NCBI RefSeq assembly: GCF_016907755.1
Contig: NZ_JAFBCN010000001.1
Coordinates: 3,162,001-3,226,000, forward strand
Source of the DNA: Cellulosimicrobium cellulans
Lineage (GTDB): Bacteria; Actinomycetota; Actinomycetes; Actinomycetales; Cellulomonadaceae
DNA: 64,000 nt
Direction: 5' to 3'
A program made the translations under genes and the position numbers. The stretch's first letter is position 1, and each line of letters opens with the position of its first letter. Below, piece by piece: positions 17,915 to 27,547 of this stretch. The notes beneath the pieces are model-generated. The model ran no database searches. It was not told the DNA's origin and saw nothing but the letters and a program-made list of their open reading frames with translations.

Positions 17915-18694
17915 GTGAAGGCACTCGCCGCCCGCAGACACCACCGCCTCGCGCCGGTCGTGCTGCTGCTGCTGGCGCTGCTGGTCACCGGTGGCGTCTA
18001 CGCCGCCTTTGCACCGACTCCGGCCAACGCCGAGACCGCCAGCACCGAGGACATCGAGACCGGCCAGAAGCTGTTCCAGGCCAACTGCGCCACGTGCCAC
18101 GGCCCGAACGCCGAGGGCACGGACACGGCTCCGTCGCTCGTCGGCGTCGGCGCCGCGTCGGTCGACTTCCAGGTGTCCACCGGCCGCATGCCCATGCAGA
18201 TGGACGGTCCGCAGGCCATCCAGAAGCCTCGCCAGTTCAACGAGGAGCAGACGGCGCAGCTCGCCGCCTACGTCGCCTCGCTCGGTGCCGGCCCGGCGAT
18301 CCCGACGGACGAGCAGGTCGACGCCTCGCTCGGCGACGTCGCGAACGGCGCCGCGATCTTCCGCACCAACTGCGCGATGTGCCACAACGCCGTCGGCGCG
18401 GGCGGCGCGCTCTCCGAGGGCAAGTTCGCGCCCCCGCTGTGGGAGACGTCGGAGCGCAACATCTACCAGGCGATGCTCACCGGCCCGCAGTCGATGCCGG
18501 TCTTCAACGACGCGACCATCACGCCCGAGGAGAAGCGCGACGTCATCGCGTTCCTCGAGTTCCAGCGCGAGGGCTCGGCCGGTGGCCTGTCGCTCGGCTC
18601 GCTCGGCCCGGTCAGCGAGGGCCTGTGGGCCTGGATCGTCGGAATGGGCCTCCTCATCGGGGCCGCAGTGTGGATCGGAGCGAAGTCCTCGTGA
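17915..18694 (+). CDS. qcrC: Cytochrome bc1 di-haem cytochrome c subunit
   Basis: A 259-residue membrane-anchored protein with an N-terminal signal/anchor (VVLLLLALLVTGGVYAAF), two cytochrome c domains with haem motifs CATCH (residues 58-62) and CAMCH (153-157), and a C-terminal helix. In actinobacteria QcrC passes electrons directly from the bc1 complex to the CuA centre of CtaC, replacing soluble cytochrome c. GTG 17915 follows a GAGG site. Its stop overlaps the qcrA start (GTGA). Confidence 0.95.
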   Translation: MKALAARRHHRLAPVVLLLLALLVTGGVYAAFAPTPANAETASTEDIETGQKLFQANCATCHGPNAEGTDTAPSLVGVGAASVDFQVSTGRMPMQMDGPQAIQKPRQFNEEQTAQLAAYVASLGAGPAIPTDEQVDASLGDVANGAAIFRTNCAMCHNAVGAGGALSEGKFAPPLWETSERNIYQAMLTGPQSMPVFNDATITPEEKRDVIAFLEFQREGSAGGLSLGSLGPVSEGLWAWIVGMGLLIGAAVWIGAKSS

Positions 18695-19752
18695 GCGACT
18701 ACCAGAACCCCCGGTCGCCCGAGTCCTCGCACCGCGAGGTCGGGCACCGCGAGGAGCACGGCACCCTCGAGACGTTCCCGGACCCCGGTCTGCCGGAGCA
18801 CAAGAGCCGCATGGCCGACCGCGACCCGAAGGCGTCGAAGCGCGGCGAGCGCCAGGTCGCGACGCTCTTCGGCATCTCGGTGATCGGCACGATCGCCGCG
18901 CTGGTCGTCTACTTCGTCATCCCCCCGGACGGGACGACGGCGGGCGTGCGCCTGTCGACGCTCTCGCTCGGTGTGGCCATCGCCTTCGCGCTGCTCGGCA
19001 TCGGCCTCGGCGCGGTGCACTGGGCGAAGGTGCTCATGTCCGACCACGAGAAGGTGGACGAGCGCCACCCGATCGCGAGCGACGCGGAGACCCGCGTCGG
19101 CGCGATCGCCGAGCTCGAGGCCGGCGCCAAGGACTCGGGCATCGCCCGCCGCGGCGTCCTCAAGGGCGCGGTGATCTCCGCGCTCGCGCTGTTCCCGCTC
19201 ACCATCGCGGTCCCGCTCGTCGGGAGCGTCGGGGGCGACTGGAACGTCTCGAAGTTCAAGCACACGCTCTGGAAGCCCGGGACGCGCCTCGCGATCGACC
19301 CCTCCGGTCGGCCCATCAAGGCGGCGGACGTGACGATCGGCTCGGTCGTGCACATCATCCCGGAGGCCTCCCAGGAAGAGATGCAGTCCCACGAGTGGAT
19401 CACGGAGAAGGCCAAGGCCGTCGTCCTGCTGGTCCGTCTCGACCCGCGCGACATCGTGTCCGACCAGTCCCCCGAGGGTGAGACCTGGTCGTACGACGGC
19501 ATCGTCGCGTTCTCCAAGATCTGCACGCACGTCGGCTGCCCCGTGGCGCTCTACGAGCAGCAGACGCACCACCTGCTGTGCCCGTGCCACCAGTCGACGT
19601 TCGACGTGGCCGACAGCGCCAAGGTGGTCTTCGGGCCCGCGAAGCGGCCCCTGCCGCAGCTGCCGATCACCGTTGATGACGAGGGCTACCTGGTCGCCCA
19701 GAGCGACTTCCACGAGCCCATCGGCCCGAGCTTCTGGGAGCGTCTGAAGTGA
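18691..19752 (+). CDS. qcrA: Cytochrome bc1 Rieske iron-sulfur subunit
   Basis: A 353-residue protein. The [2Fe-2S] ligands are in CTHVGC (Cys278, His280) and CPCHQS (Cys297, His300; Cys299 forms the disulfide partner). Three N-terminal membrane helices, rather than one, are the actinobacterial form. GTG 18691 overlaps the qcrC stop by 4 nt, and its own TGA overlaps the qcrB start, so the operon is translationally coupled. Oxidises menaquinol together with QcrB. Confidence 0.95.
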   Translation: MSDYQNPRSPESSHREVGHREEHGTLETFPDPGLPEHKSRMADRDPKASKRGERQVATLFGISVIGTIAALVVYFVIPPDGTTAGVRLSTLSLGVAIAFALLGIGLGAVHWAKVLMSDHEKVDERHPIASDAETRVGAIAELEAGAKDSGIARRGVLKGAVISALALFPLTIAVPLVGSVGGDWNVSKFKHTLWKPGTRLAIDPSGRPIKAADVTIGSVVHIIPEASQEEMQSHEWITEKAKAVVLLVRLDPRDIVSDQSPEGETWSYDGIVAFSKICTHVGCPVALYEQQTHHLLCPCHQSTFDVADSAKVVFGPAKRPLPQLPITVDDEGYLVAQSDFHEPIGPSFWERLK

Positions 19753-21512
19753 CCACCAGCACCGGAACCGCCGCACCCAAGGCGGCCGCACCGAAGGCAG
19801 CCGCGCCGACGACCCCCGCCGGCAAGGCCGCCGACTACCTGGACCAGCGCACGGGCGTCGGCGTCGCCGTCAAGGAGTTCGCGCGCAAGGTCTTCCCCGA
19901 CCACTGGTCGTTCCTGCTCGGCGAGATCGCGCTGTACTCGTTCGTCGTCCTGATCCTCACGGGCATCTTCCTGACGATGTTCTTCGTGCCGAGCATGTCG
20001 CTCGTCACGTACCACGGCGAGCCCGCGTCGATGAACGGCGTGCTCATGTCCGACGCGTTCGCGTCGACGCTGCACATGTCGTTCGAGGTCCGTGGCGGTC
20101 TGCTCATGCGGCAGATCCACCACTGGGCGGCGCTGATCTTCCTCGCGGCGATCGTCACGCACATGATGCGCGTGTTCTTCACCGGCGCGTTCCGCAAGCC
20201 GCGCGAGATCAACTGGCTCGTCGGCATGCTGCTCATGATCATGGGCCTCGCCGCCGGCTTCTCCGGCTACTCCCTCCCGGACGACGTCCTCTCCGGCAAC
20301 GGCCTGCGCATCACCGACGGCGTCGTGAAGTCGATCCCGCTCATCGGGTCGTACCTCTCGTACTTCATCTTCGGCGGCGAGTTCCCGGGCGAGCACATCA
20401 TCCCGAGACTCTTCACGGTGCACATCCTGCTCGTGCCGGGCCTGATCCTCGCGCTCGTCGCGCTCCACCTGTTCTTCGTCGTGCTGCACAAGCACACGCA
20501 GTACCCCGGTGGCGGTCGCACGGACAAGAACGTGGTCGGCTACCCGCTGTTCCCGGTGTACGTGGCCAAGGCCGGCGGCTTCTTCTTCGTCGTGTTCGGC
20601 ATCCTCGCCCTCATGGGCGGCACGATGGCGATCAACAACGTGTGGAACTACGGCCCGTTCGACCCGTCACCGGTGTCCGCGGGAGCCCAGCCCGACTGGT
20701 ACATGCTGTTCCTCGAGGGCTCGCTACGACTGATGCCCGGCCAGGCGGAGTTCGTGACGTGGGGCGACTACACCGTGCCCCTCAACGTCCTGATCCCGGC
20801 GGTGGTGGTACCCGGTCTGCTGTTCACGTTCCTCTTCGTCTACCCGTTCCTCGAGGCCGCGGTGACGAAGGACAAGCGTGAGCACCACGTCCTCGACCGC
20901 CCGCGCAACGTGCCGGTCCGCACCGGCCTGGGCGTCGCGTTCCTCACGGCGTTCATCATCCTGGCGCTCGCCGGGTCGAACGACCTCATCGCGACGCACT
21001 TCCACATGTCGATCAACACGATCACGTGGGCGTTCCGCGTCCTCTTCTTCGTCGGGCCCTGGTTCGCGTTCTGGATCACCAAGCGCATCTGCCTCGGCCT
21101 GCAGCGCAAGGATCGCGAGCTCGTGCTCCACGGCCATGAGACGGGCCGGATCGTGCGGTTCGCGCACGGCGAGTACATCGAGGTCCACCGCCCGCTCGAC
21201 GAGCAGGAGCGCTGGCTCCGGGTCAACTACCAGGCTCACGAGCCGCTCGAGATCGAGCCAGCGACGGACTCCCGCGGTGTCCGGCGCAAGGGCTACAAGA
21301 AGGACAAGCGCCTCCAGCGTCTGTCGCGGTTCTTCTACGAGGACCGCATCGAGCCCGTGTCACCCGCCGAGCTCGCGGCCGCGCACTCCCACGGCGAGCA
21401 CGACGCGCTCGAGAGCGAGAGCCACGAGCAGATCGAGGCCGGTGCCGCCACCGTCGGTGGTGGGCGCGACCTCGTCGAGCCGGAGAAGGGCGCCGACGAG
21501 CGTCGACCCTGA
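19749..21512 (+). CDS. qcrB: Cytochrome bc1 cytochrome b subunit
   Basis: A 587-residue menaquinol-cytochrome c reductase core. After an Ala/Pro-rich N-terminus come the membrane helices with the haem b histidines (LHMSFEVRGG, MRQIHHW, FTVHILL, ALHLFFVVLHKH) and a b6f/bc1 C-terminal part. About 160 charged residues extend past the last helix, ending in a Glu/His-rich tail; long QcrB tails are known in actinobacteria. GTG 19749 overlaps the qcrA stop. QcrB is the target of bc1 inhibitors in mycobacteria. Confidence 0.95.
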   Translation: MTTSTGTAAPKAAAPKAAAPTTPAGKAADYLDQRTGVGVAVKEFARKVFPDHWSFLLGEIALYSFVVLILTGIFLTMFFVPSMSLVTYHGEPASMNGVLMSDAFASTLHMSFEVRGGLLMRQIHHWAALIFLAAIVTHMMRVFFTGAFRKPREINWLVGMLLMIMGLAAGFSGYSLPDDVLSGNGLRITDGVVKSIPLIGSYLSYFIFGGEFPGEHIIPRLFTVHILLVPGLILALVALHLFFVVLHKHTQYPGGGRTDKNVVGYPLFPVYVAKAGGFFFVVFGILALMGGTMAINNVWNYGPFDPSPVSAGAQPDWYMLFLEGSLRLMPGQAEFVTWGDYTVPLNVLIPAVVVPGLLFTFLFVYPFLEAAVTKDKREHHVLDRPRNVPVRTGLGVAFLTAFIILALAGSNDLIATHFHMSINTITWAFRVLFFVGPWFAFWITKRICLGLQRKDRELVLHGHETGRIVRFAHGEYIEVHRPLDEQERWLRVNYQAHEPLEIEPATDSRGVRRKGYKKDKRLQRLSRFFYEDRIEPVSPAELAAAHSHGEHDALESESHEQIEAGAATVGGGRDLVEPEKGADERRP

Positions 21513-21528
21513 GGTTCCTGCACAGTAG

Positions 21529-21584
21529 GACGATGACCCGCGACCAGTCCCCTCATCGAGGCGGACGGGTCGCGGGTCATCGTC
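21529..21584 (+). terminator. Terminator of the ctaE-qcrCAB operon
   Basis: Perfect 17-bp arms, 21529-21545 and 21568-21584, 22-nt loop, starting 17 nt after the qcrB stop. Confidence 0.7.
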
Positions 21585-21700
21585 GTCTCGGCACCCGGGT
21601 GCGGGCAACCGCGCCCGCCTGAGGGCCAGAGACACCGTCAGTTCACCACACAGCGGCCGCGAGACGCTCTCCCGCGGTTCCGTACCAGGAGGTACTCCGG

Positions 21701-22327
21701 ATGCCTGTCTACACCCTGCCCGAGCTGTCCTACGACTACGGTGCGCTCGAGCCGCACATCTCCGGGCGGATCATGGAGCTGCACCACTCCAAGCACCACC
21801 AGGCCTACGTCACCGGCGCGAACACCGCCCTGGAGAAGCTCGCCGAGGCCCGCGAGACCGGCGACTTCGCCGCGATCAACCTGCACGAGAAGAACCTCGC
21901 GTTCAACCTCGGCGGCCACGTCAACCACTCCGCGTTCTGGACCAACCTCTCCCCCGAGGGCGGCGGCGAGCCCACCGGCGAGATCGGCGCCGCGATCGAC
22001 GAGCACTTCGGCTCCTTCGACGCCTTCAAGAAGCAGTTCGCCGCCGTCGCCGCCGGCGTCCAGGGCTCCGGCTGGGCCATCCTCGCCTGGGACTCCATCG
22101 GCTCCAAGCTCGTCACCGTCCAGCTCTACGACCAGCAGGGCAACCTCACCCTCGGCCTCACGCCGATCGTGCTGCTCGACGTCTGGGAGCACGCCTACTA
22201 CCTCGACTACCAGAACGTGCGCGCCGACTACGTCACCGCCTGGTGGAACCTCGTCAACTGGTCCGACGCCGAGGCCCGCCTCCAGCGCGCCAAGACCCAG
22301 ACCGCCGGCCTCATCGTCCCCGCCTGA
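21701..22327 (+). CDS. sodA: Superoxide dismutase (Mn/Fe type)
   Basis: Converts superoxide to peroxide and oxygen. The 208-residue protein has metal ligands His28 (MELHHSKHH), His in [10 protein letters not shown], and Asp and His in [12 protein letters not shown], plus the GSGWAIL signature. No signal peptide, so cytoplasmic unless exported without one. ATG 21701 has AGGAGG eight bases upstream. It lies between the bc1 operon and the convergent oxidase genes; proximity to the respiratory chain, a source of superoxide, fits its role. Confidence 0.95.
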   Translation: MPVYTLPELSYDYGALEPHISGRIMELHHSKHHQAYVTGANTALEKLAEARETGDFAAINLHEKNLAFNLGGHVNHSAFWTNLSPEGGGEPTGEIGAAIDEHFGSFDAFKKQFAAVAAGVQGSGWAILAWDSIGSKLVTVQLYDQQGNLTLGLTPIVLLDVWEHAYYLDYQNVRADYVTAWWNLVNWSDAEARLQRAKTQTAGLIVPA

Positions 22328-22375
22328 CGAAGCCACCCCCGGGCGAGCACGACCCTGCTCCCCCACCACAACGAC

Positions 22376-22410
22376 GTTGGTCCCGTTATCCACCGGATAA
22401 CGGGACCAAC
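22376..22410. terminator. Long near-perfect hairpin downstream of sodA
   Basis: Perfect 16-bp arms, 22376-22391 and 22395-22410, with only a 3-nt loop; a further five flanking pairs can form after one mismatch. It is unusually AT-containing for this region. Most likely the sodA terminator, but it would also suit an operator. Confidence 0.55.
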
Positions 22411-22442
22411 CTCGTTCTCGGCGGGTACCCGGAAACGACCAA

Positions 22443-22472
22443 CGGCCCGGTCCCCACGAGGGGGCCGGGCCG
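22443..22472. terminator. Terminator of the ctaC-ctaD-ctaF operon
   Basis: 13-bp stem with one G-T pair (22443-22455 and 22460-22472) and loop ACGA, just past the ctaF stop on the minus strand. Confidence 0.6.
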
Positions 22473-22503
22473 CTCGGACGTCCGAGGGGGGACGTCGGGT
22501 CGA

Positions 22504-22902
22504 TCAGTGAGCGTGCTGGCCGCGAGAGAACTCGAAGACCCAGCCGACGAGGGCGACCGCGGCGAGCGCGATCCCCACGTAGACGAGCCACCAGCCGACG
22601 GCGAGACCGAGGAAGACGATCGCGGCCGAGCCGGCGATGGCGAGCGGCCACCAGCTCCACGGGGCGTAGACGCCCTGGTCGCCCGCGCCCTGCTCGATGA
22701 GACCCTCGGGGTCGTCCTCGGGACGGGCGTCGATGCGCTTCGCCGTGAGCATGAGGTAGGCACCGATCATCGCGACCAGCGCACCGGTCAGGAGGATGGC
22801 GACCGACCCGACGGGCTCCCAGTGGCTCCAGAAGCCGTAGACGAGCCCTGCGGCGATGAAGAACGGCGTCCCGTAGAGGAACAGCTTGTACTCGACCTTC
22901 AC
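22504..22902 (-). CDS. ctaF: Actinobacterial cytochrome c oxidase subunit IV
   Basis: A 132-residue membrane protein with four hydrophobic helices and the actinobacteria-specific CtaF pattern ([10 protein letters not shown] at the start, YAPWSWWPL before the third helix). It is a small structural subunit of the aa3 oxidase in the bcc-aa3 supercomplex. Its ATG overlaps the ctaD stop (ATGA), so translation is coupled. Last gene of ctaC-ctaD-ctaF. Confidence 0.92.
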   Translation of the reverse strand: MKVEYKLFLYGTPFFIAAGLVYGFWSHWEPVGSVAILLTGALVAMIGAYLMLTAKRIDARPEDDPEGLIEQGAGDQGVYAPWSWWPLAIAGSAAIVFLGLAVGWWLVYVGIALAAVALVGWVFEFSRGQHAH

Positions 22903-24722
22903 TTCCCGGCCTCCTCGTCCGTCGTGCCCGTGCGGGGTTCGTCGACGATCGTGGTCGTCGTGGAGTCGCTCGTGCTCTCCGCGCCGCTCAGGCGGTCGAG
23001 CGCGACGCTCTTCTCGCCCCGACGGTCAGCCTCGCCGTAGACCTTCTCGAGGACGTTCGGGTTCGGCTCGGCGTGGTCCATCGCCGCGACCTCGGGGTGG
23101 TGCAGGTCGAACGCGGGCGACTCGGAGCGGATGCGCGGCAGGGACGTGAAGTTGTGCCGCGGCGGCGGGCTGGACGTCGCCCACTCGAGCGAGCGGCCGT
23201 AGCCCCACGGGTCGTCGACCTCGACCTTGGGCGCGTTGCGCCAGGTCGTGTAGACGTTCCAGAGGAAGGGCAGGGTCGACGCGGCGAGGATGAACGCCCC
23301 GACCGTCGAGACCTGGTTCTCCCACGTGAAGCCGTCCGACGGCGCGTAGTCCGCGTAGCGACGCGGCATGCCCTCGACACCCAGCCAGTGCTGGATGAGG
23401 AACGTCGTGTGGAAGCCAATGAACAACAGCCAGAAGTGCAGCTTGCCGAGGCGCTCGTTGAGCATGCGGCCGGTGAACTTGGGCCACCAGAAGTAGAAGC
23501 CCGCGAACATCGCGAACACCACGGTGCCGAACACGACGTAGTGGAAGTGCGCCACCACGAAGTAGGAGTCGGACAGGTGGAAGTCCAGCGCCGGGCTCGA
23601 CAGGATGACGCCCGTCAGACCGCCGAAGAGGAAGGTCACGAGGAAGCCGATCGACCACAGCATCGGTGTCTCGAACGTGAGCTTGCCTCGCCACAGCGTG
23701 CCGATCCAGTTGAAGAACTTCACACCGGTCGGGACCGCGATGAGCATCGTCATGAACGCGAAGAACGGCAGCAGGACCGCGCCGGTCACGTACATGTGGT
23801 GCGCCCACACCGTGACGGAGAGCGCCGCGATGGCGATCGTCGCGTAGACGAGGCCCTTGTAGCCGAAGATCGGCTTGCGGGCGAAGACCGGGAAGATCTC
23901 GGACACGATGCCGAAGAACGGCAGCGCGATGATGTAGACCTCAGGGTGCCCGAAGAACCAGAACAGGTGCTGCCAGAGGATCGCACCCCCGTTCTCGGGG
24001 TTGAAGATCTGAGCACCGAAGCGCCGGTCGGCGCCGAGCGCGAAGAGCGCGGCGGCCAGGGGCGGGAACGCCATGAGCACGAGGAGGCTCGTGATGAGCG
24101 TGTTCCACGTGAAGATCGGCATGCGGAACATCGTCATGCCGGGCGCGCGCATGGTGATGATCGTCGTGATGAAGTTGACGGCACCGAGGATCGTTCCGAA
24201 ACCGGCGAGCGCGAGGCCGAACACCCACAGGTCTCCTCCGAGACCCGGACTGAACGTCGTGTTCGACAGCGGCGCGTACGCGAACCATCCGAACGAGGCC
24301 GCGCCCTGCGGCGTGAAGAAGCCCGCCGAGGCGATGAGCCCGCCGAAGAGGTAGAGCCAGTACGCGAACATGTTCAGTCGCGGGAACGCGACGTCCGGCG
24401 CACCGATCTGCAGCGGCATGATGACGTTGGCGAACCCGGCGAACAGCGGGGTCGCGAACAGCAGCAGCATGATCGTGCCGTGCATCGTGAAGAGCTGGTT
24501 GTACTGCTCCTTGCTCTGCACGAGCTGGATCCCGGGCTCGAAGAGCTCCGCGCGGATCACGAGGGCCATGAGGCCGCCGATGCAGAAGAAGATGAACGAC
24601 GTGATCAGGTACATGTACCCGATGGTCTTGTGGTCGGTGGACGTGACCCACTTGATCACGGTCCGACCGAGGGTCTGCCGCCGAGGGGCGAGACCGGGGA
24701 TGACTTCGGCCTGCGCGACCAT
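22899..24722 (-). CDS. ctaD: Cytochrome c oxidase (aa3) subunit I
   Basis: The 607-residue catalytic subunit that reduces oxygen and pumps protons. The haem-copper motifs are present: HPEVY with the CuB-ligand His and cross-linked Tyr, WAHHMYV with two CuB histidines, and the haem-ligand region VAHFHYV. Twelve membrane helices are predicted, with a C-terminal cytoplasmic tail rich in Ser/Thr. Its ATG overlaps the ctaC stop by one base, and its own stop overlaps ctaF. Confidence 0.96.
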   Translation of the reverse strand: MVAQAEVIPGLAPRRQTLGRTVIKWVTSTDHKTIGYMYLITSFIFFCIGGLMALVIRAELFEPGIQLVQSKEQYNQLFTMHGTIMLLLFATPLFAGFANVIMPLQIGAPDVAFPRLNMFAYWLYLFGGLIASAGFFTPQGAASFGWFAYAPLSNTTFSPGLGGDLWVFGLALAGFGTILGAVNFITTIITMRAPGMTMFRMPIFTWNTLITSLLVLMAFPPLAAALFALGADRRFGAQIFNPENGGAILWQHLFWFFGHPEVYIIALPFFGIVSEIFPVFARKPIFGYKGLVYATIAIAALSVTVWAHHMYVTGAVLLPFFAFMTMLIAVPTGVKFFNWIGTLWRGKLTFETPMLWSIGFLVTFLFGGLTGVILSSPALDFHLSDSYFVVAHFHYVVFGTVVFAMFAGFYFWWPKFTGRMLNERLGKLHFWLLFIGFHTTFLIQHWLGVEGMPRRYADYAPSDGFTWENQVSTVGAFILAASTLPFLWNVYTTWRNAPKVEVDDPWGYGRSLEWATSSPPPRHNFTSLPRIRSESPAFDLHHPEVAAMDHAEPNPNVLEKVYGEADRRGEKSVALDRLSGAESTSDSTTTTIVDEPRTGTTDEEAGK

Positions 24723-25642
24723 CAGTGCTCACCCTCCGTGCTAGCAGGGACGGGGTTCGGGTCCTGGAGGCGGCTGAATCCCTCCACCGGGATCTGGCCC
24801 TCCTGCCCCTTCTCGCGGAGCGCCTCCATCTGCGCGTCGAACTCGGCGCGGTCGACGATCTCGACGTTGAAGAGCATCCCGGAGTGGTGCTCGCCACAGA
24901 GCTCGGCGCACTTGCCGGCGTAGACGCCCTCGCGCTGCGGGGTGACCACGAACTCGTTGGTGCGGTGCGGGATCATGTCGAGCTTGTAGAGGAACGCGGG
25001 GATCCAGAACGAGTGGATGACGTCGCGCGAGTCCAGGACGAAGCGGATGCTCTCGCCCGCGGGCAGGTACAGCGTCGGCAGCGCCTCCGACGTGCCGGGG
25101 GCACCGTCGATCTCCGCGTCCACCGTCATCGTGCCGCCGACGTCGGCGAGGTGCTGGCCGCTCTCGTAGACGTCCTCGTCCACGTAGTTGAAGTCCCAGC
25201 TCCACTGCTTGCCGATGACCTGGACGGTCATGTCGGACTCCACGTCCTTGTCCACGATCGCGCTCATGTCGCGGTCCGTGTAGAAGAACAGGACGAGGAC
25301 CATGATGATCGGCACGGCCGTGTACATGATCTCGAGCGGCAGGTGGTACCGCGTCTGGATCGGGAGCCGGTGGTCGTCCTTGCGCTTGCGGTAGGCCGCG
25401 ACGCACCACAGCATGAGGCCCCACGTGATGACGCCGACGATGAGGGCGGCGATCCACGAGCCGGTCCACAGCGACGTGATCCGGGCGGTCTGGTTGGTCA
25501 CCTCCCCGTCCTCGTAACCGGGCAGGAACCCGCGCTGGACCGTGTCGCTGGCGCAGCCGGACGCCACCGCAGCGACGGCGACGGCGAGGGCCGTCGCCCG
25601 CAGGATGGTGCGCCGTGTGCGGCTAGGGGGTTGCGAGTGCAA
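24722..25642 (-). CDS. ctaC: Cytochrome c oxidase subunit II, lipoprotein
   Basis: A 306-residue CuA subunit that receives electrons from QcrC. It begins with a lipoprotein signal peptide (basic RTRR, hydrophobic stretch, lipobox VASGC with Cys30), followed by two membrane helices and a cupredoxin domain with the CuA ligands ([20 protein letters not shown]). The TTG start at 25642 follows an AAAGG site. First gene of ctaC-ctaD-ctaF; a TAGGCT box about 80 nt upstream is the likely promoter. Confidence 0.94.
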   Translation of the reverse strand: MHSQPPSRTRRTILRATALAVAVAAVASGCASDTVQRGFLPGYEDGEVTNQTARITSLWTGSWIAALIVGVITWGLMLWCVAAYRKRKDDHRLPIQTRYHLPLEIMYTAVPIIMVLVLFFYTDRDMSAIVDKDVESDMTVQVIGKQWSWDFNYVDEDVYESGQHLADVGGTMTVDAEIDGAPGTSEALPTLYLPAGESIRFVLDSRDVIHSFWIPAFLYKLDMIPHRTNEFVVTPQREGVYAGKCAELCGEHHSGMLFNVEIVDRAEFDAQMEALREKGQEGQIPVEGFSRLQDPNPVPASTEGEH

Positions 25643-25719
25643 GGGGGGCCTTTCACGTCACGTCCTGCCCGAGCCCGCCTTTACGAGCCCAGCACAGGAC
25701 CTTCGTCCTCGACACACGA

Positions 25720-25725
25720 AGCCTA
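25720..25725 (-). promoter_or_regulatory. Predicted -10 box of the ctaCDF operon
   Basis: TAGGCT on the minus strand, giving a leader of about 70 nt. Confidence 0.4.
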
Positions 25726-26042
25726 GCGCGGGATTCCGCCCTTCGTGGCCCGGAACGCGCTGCGGGCGGGCGAGATGCGGCACACGTCGTGGCCGGTCAG
25801 GACGGGTTCACCACACCCGCGCCACGTCTGTCAGATCCTTGCCACACCGACACGCCGGGCGGTGGAGCGGTACCGTGCCGGTGGAGCGTGCGGGCCGGCC
25901 CCGACGCCCCGTCGCGGTCCGCGTGAGCGCAACGATCCGATGCCCCGCGGGAGACCACGACGCGCCCGCCCGGGCGCGGTCGACCGGCTCCCCCGGCCCG
26001 CGCCTCGCCCTGCGACGCGACCGCCAGCGCCCTGGAGACCAT
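25726..26042. other. Gene-free region between ctaC and the desulfurase-like gene
   Basis: About 300 bp without a convincing gene. A repeated GGTGGAGCG (near 25859 and 25879) flanks a GGTACC palindrome; a TACCGT near 25870 could be a promoter for the rightward gene. No other structure seen. Confidence 0.3.
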
Positions 26043-27188
26043 GTGACACACACCACCCCCGTTCGCCGGGCCCGTCTCGACAACGGCGGGCGCGCGCCCT
26101 GGCACCCGCTCGCGCGCGAGGCCTTCGACCGCGCGCTCGACGACGGCTGGGCCGACCCCCGCCGCCTGCACGCCGAGGGCCGCCGCGCCGCCGCGCTGCT
26201 CGACGGCGCCCGCGAAGCCGTCGCCGCAGCGCTCGGCGCGCGGACGGAGGAGGTCCACCTCACACCCTCCCACACCGCGTCGCTGCACACCGCCGTCGCC
26301 GCGCTCGCCGGGGCACGTTCGCGCGTCGGCCGGCAGGTCGTCGTCGGAGCCGTCGAGCGCGCCGCCCTCCTGCACGCCGCCGAGCACGGCGGGCTCGAGC
26401 GGGAGGTCGTCGGCGTGGACCGCGCCGGTCGGGTCGACGCCGCCGCGATGTCCGTCGCCGTCGCGCGCCCGGGCGTCGCGCTCGCCGCGCTCCAGCTCGC
26501 CAACGGCGAGGTGGGCACGCGCCAGCCGGTCGCGGCGGTGCACGAGGCCGCACGGGGCGCCGGGGTCCCCCTCCTCGTCGACGCCGGGGCGAGCATCGGC
26601 CACGACGCCGTCCCGGTGGCCTGGGACGCCCTGGCCGCCGACCCTGCCGACTGGGGCGGAGGTCCCGGCGTCGGGGTCCTGGCGGTCCGGTCCCGCGTAC
26701 GACGGCGCAGCCCGTTCCCGGAGGACCCCGACCCCTGGGCCCCCGGCGGGGTGTCCGTCCCCGCGGCGTTCGCGGCCGCCGTGGCGCTCCAGGCGGTGCT
26801 GGCGGACCGGGAGGCCGAGGACGCGCGGCGCCGCGCGCTCGTCGACCGGGTCCGCGCGGGCGTGGCCGAGATCCCCGACGTCGAGGTCGTGGGTGACCCG
26901 GTCGACCGCCTGCCGCACGTCGTGACCTTCTCGTTCCTCTACGTGGACGGCGAGGCGCTGCTCACGGACCTCGACCGCGAGGGGATCGCCGTCGGCTCGG
27001 GCTCCGCGTGCACGTCGAGCTCGCTGGAGCCGTCGCACGTCCTGGCCGCGATGGGTGTCCTCACGCACGGCAACGTGCGCGTCGCGCTCGACCGGTCGAC
27101 GACCGAGGCGGACGTCGACCGGCTGCTCGCCGTGCTGCCCGGGGCGGTCGCGCGCGTGCGCGCCACGCTGGGGGTGCAGGGCCTGTGA
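26043..27188 (+). CDS. Class-V aminotransferase / cysteine-desulfurase-like protein lacking the PLP lysine
   Basis: A 381-residue protein aligned by eye with NifS/IscS desulfurases. It keeps the fold pattern, the conserved LLVDAGAS segment and the active-site cysteine loop (GSGSACTSS, Cys323). The PLP-lysine segment, normally SAHKxxGPxGVG, reads PADWGGGPGVG with no lysine, and the N-terminal and GTE-like PLP-phosphate motifs are also altered. It may bind sulfur without making it. GTG 26043 has GGAG upstream; its stop overlaps a TusA-like gene (GTGA), so the two surely act together. Confidence 0.75.
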   Translation: MTHTTPVRRARLDNGGRAPWHPLAREAFDRALDDGWADPRRLHAEGRRAAALLDGAREAVAAALGARTEEVHLTPSHTASLHTAVAALAGARSRVGRQVVVGAVERAALLHAAEHGGLEREVVGVDRAGRVDAAAMSVAVARPGVALAALQLANGEVGTRQPVAAVHEAARGAGVPLLVDAGASIGHDAVPVAWDALAADPADWGGGPGVGVLAVRSRVRRRSPFPEDPDPWAPGGVSVPAAFAAAVALQAVLADREAEDARRRALVDRVRAGVAEIPDVEVVGDPVDRLPHVVTFSFLYVDGEALLTDLDREGIAVGSGSACTSSSLEPSHVLAAMGVLTHGNVRVALDRSTTEADVDRLLAVLPGAVARVRATLGVQGL

Positions 27189-27445
27189 CGGACGACGCCC
27201 CCGACGTGGTCGACGCGCGCGGGCTGCGCTGCCCGCTCCCCGTGATCCGGATCGCCGCGGCCGCACGCGACCGGGCCCCGGGCACGCGCCTCACGGTGTG
27301 GTCGACGGACCCGGCCGCGCGGCTCGACGTCCCGGCCTGGGCCCGGATGCGCGGTCACACCGTCGTCGGGGAGGAGCCGCTCCCCCGCGCGCACGACGAC
27401 CACGACGGGGACGCCTGGGCGATCACGGTCGAGCTCGGCGCCTGA
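27185..27445 (+). CDS. TusA/SirA-family sulfur carrier
   Basis: An 86-residue protein with the family signature DARGLRCPLPVIRI; Cys16 in CPLP is the persulfide carrier. TusA proteins accept sulfur from a cysteine desulfurase and hand it on for thiolation or cofactor synthesis. Here it is translationally coupled to the lysine-less desulfurase-like protein, which implies a relay whose sulfur source is unclear. A strong hairpin follows. Confidence 0.85.
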   Translation: MTDDAPDVVDARGLRCPLPVIRIAAAARDRAPGTRLTVWSTDPAARLDVPAWARMRGHTVVGEEPLPRAHDDHDGDAWAITVELGA

Positions 27446-27472
27446 CGCGGCGGCACCGTCCCGCGACGACGC

Positions 27473-27507
27473 GAGCCCGGCCACCCGCGGTGCGGGTGAC
27501 CGGGCTC
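27473..27507. terminator. Bidirectional terminator between the TusA-like gene and erpA
   Basis: A 16-position stem (GAGCCCGG, one C/A mismatch, CACCCGC) closed by a GGT loop, between convergent genes. Confidence 0.65.
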
Positions 27508-27547
27508 GTGCGGTCCGGTACGGCGTGCGCGGGGCACGCCGGGCGGG

